A stretch of 64,000 nt of DNA, taken from an uncultured Clostridium sp. (lineage in GTDB: Bacteria > Bacillota > Clostridia > Lachnospirales > Lachnospiraceae). This document shows positions 63,747-64,000 of this stretch, in pieces. The stretch spans positions 1 through 64,000 of the forward strand of contig UQMJ01000004.1 of NCBI GenBank assembly GCA_900542035.1. Direction: 5' to 3'. The translations under genes and the position numbers were made by a program. Under the pieces are notes generated by a model that worked only from the letters and a program-made list of their open reading frames with translations, had not been told where the DNA came from and made no database searches. The first letter of the stretch is position 1; each line of letters starts with the position of its first letter.

Positions 63747-63775
63747 TTGACAGCAGCGTACTCATTGTATATACT
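63747..63775 (+). promoter_or_regulatory. SigA promoter of the Fur/PerR-family gene
   Basis: Perfect TTGACA (63747-63752), 17-base spacer, TATACT (63770-63775). Confidence 0.85.
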
Positions 63776-63800
63776 AATATCAGTAATAATTACTAATATT
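63776..63800. promoter_or_regulatory. Fur/PerR-type operator
   Basis: AATAT-C-AGTAAT-A-ATTACT-A-ATATT is a 25-bp palindrome with one mismatched pair and an A centre at 63788. It directly follows the -10 box and fits the 7-1-7 pattern of Fur-family sites, suggesting autoregulation. Confidence 0.7.
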
Positions 63801-63816
63801 AAGGAGGGATGCTGTT

Positions 63817-64000
63817 ATGAAGACAATCAAATACAGCCGGCAGAGGGAATCTATAAAGGCCTGTTTGATGGCTCGTAAAGATCACCCCACAGCGGATGCA
63901 ATCTACGCATCAATCCGTCAGGAATATCCGAACATCAGTCTTGGAACGGTATACCGCAACCTGAATCTTCTGGAGGAACTGGGAGAGGTAAGAAAGCTTA
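63817..64000 (+). CDS. Fur/PerR-family regulator (3' partial)
   Basis: ATG 63817 with AAGGAGGG upstream; the frame runs off the right edge after 61 codons. The visible part is the winged-helix DNA-binding domain: RQRESIKACL, HPTADAIYASIRQEYP and ISLGTVYRNLNLLEELGEV. This matches Fur/PerR proteins; PerR is likely by similarity of the operator to PerR boxes, but the metal-binding region is outside the window. Confidence 0.87.
   Translation, partial: MKTIKYSRQRESIKACLMARKDHPTADAIYASIRQEYPNISLGTVYRNLNLLEELGEVRKL

Overview
The window looks like a chromosomal segment of a spore-forming anaerobic Firmicute of the Lachnospiraceae type (Clostridium cluster XIVa). This rests on YyaC and SpoVT sporulation genes, choline-binding-like cell-wall repeats on secreted proteins, a MutS2 gene, a YesMN-type regulator next to ABC sugar permeases without their own ATPase, tripartite tricarboxylate transport, and an F-type ATP synthase whose c subunit carries a sodium-binding signature. 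No rRNA, tRNA, CRISPR array, intact transposase or phage gene was seen. The species cannot be named from this sequence alone.

Layout. 1-8.4 kb: the 3' end of a large repeat-rich surface protein, yyaC, a membrane LysM protein with a degenerate JAMM-like domain, a DUF5711 protein, glucokinase, then two tandem secreted cell-wall-binding paralogues on the minus strand. 8.4-13 kb (minus strand): mutS2, an OmpR-type response regulator and its histidine kinase. 13-16.8 kb: a catalytically dead HtrA-like protein, a YhaM-type nuclease and an RlmD-type rRNA methyltransferase. 16.9-32.5 kb is an AT-richer accessory block. It holds a LysR/flavodoxin/CMD-cupin/aldo-keto reductase cluster in decay (in-frame TAG, truncated reductase remnants), a compact type II restriction-modification system (MvaI/BcnI-like nuclease, AbrB-like small protein, beta-class methyltransferase), a candidate small RNA, and a glycan-use locus: YesN/YesM, ABC importer, an unrecognised two-half protein, cytoplasmic GH28 and cytoplasmic sulfatase.

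32.6-43.4 kb: spoVT, Cu/Zn SOD, a 5'-nucleotidase with an internal LysM domain, a GH88 remnant, bioY under a BirA box, a YwlG/UPF0340 gene, and a LacI regulator next to tctC-tctB-tctA and a PHP-like hydrolase. Two matching palindromes bracket the tctC promoter. 43.6-51 kb: the complete atp operon (atpZ-I-B-E-F-H-A-G-D-C), interrupted between atpG and atpD by a striking 154-bp sequence able to fold as a four-way junction. 51-64 kb: an Asp-rich secreted protein, small secreted proteins, a nucleotidyltransferase, a CBS-containing pyrophosphatase, a flavin reductase, shikimate kinase, an acyltransferase fused to an alpha-helical domain, luxS, a P-type ATPase, a second highly structured inverted-repeat element, an FAH-family enzyme and the start of a Fur/PerR-family gene.

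How parts fit together: the glycan locus appears to sense, import and process sulfated pectin-like oligosaccharides inside the cell; the tct locus appears to import a carboxylate and hand it to a PHP-like hydrolase; the restriction system appears to be controlled by its own small AbrB-like protein acting on a palindrome over the promoter. The least explained sequences are the folded intergenic elements at about 49.1 kb and 62.6 kb, with a shorter relative of the latter at 53.6 kb. All functions are read from sequence; none was tested against a database.
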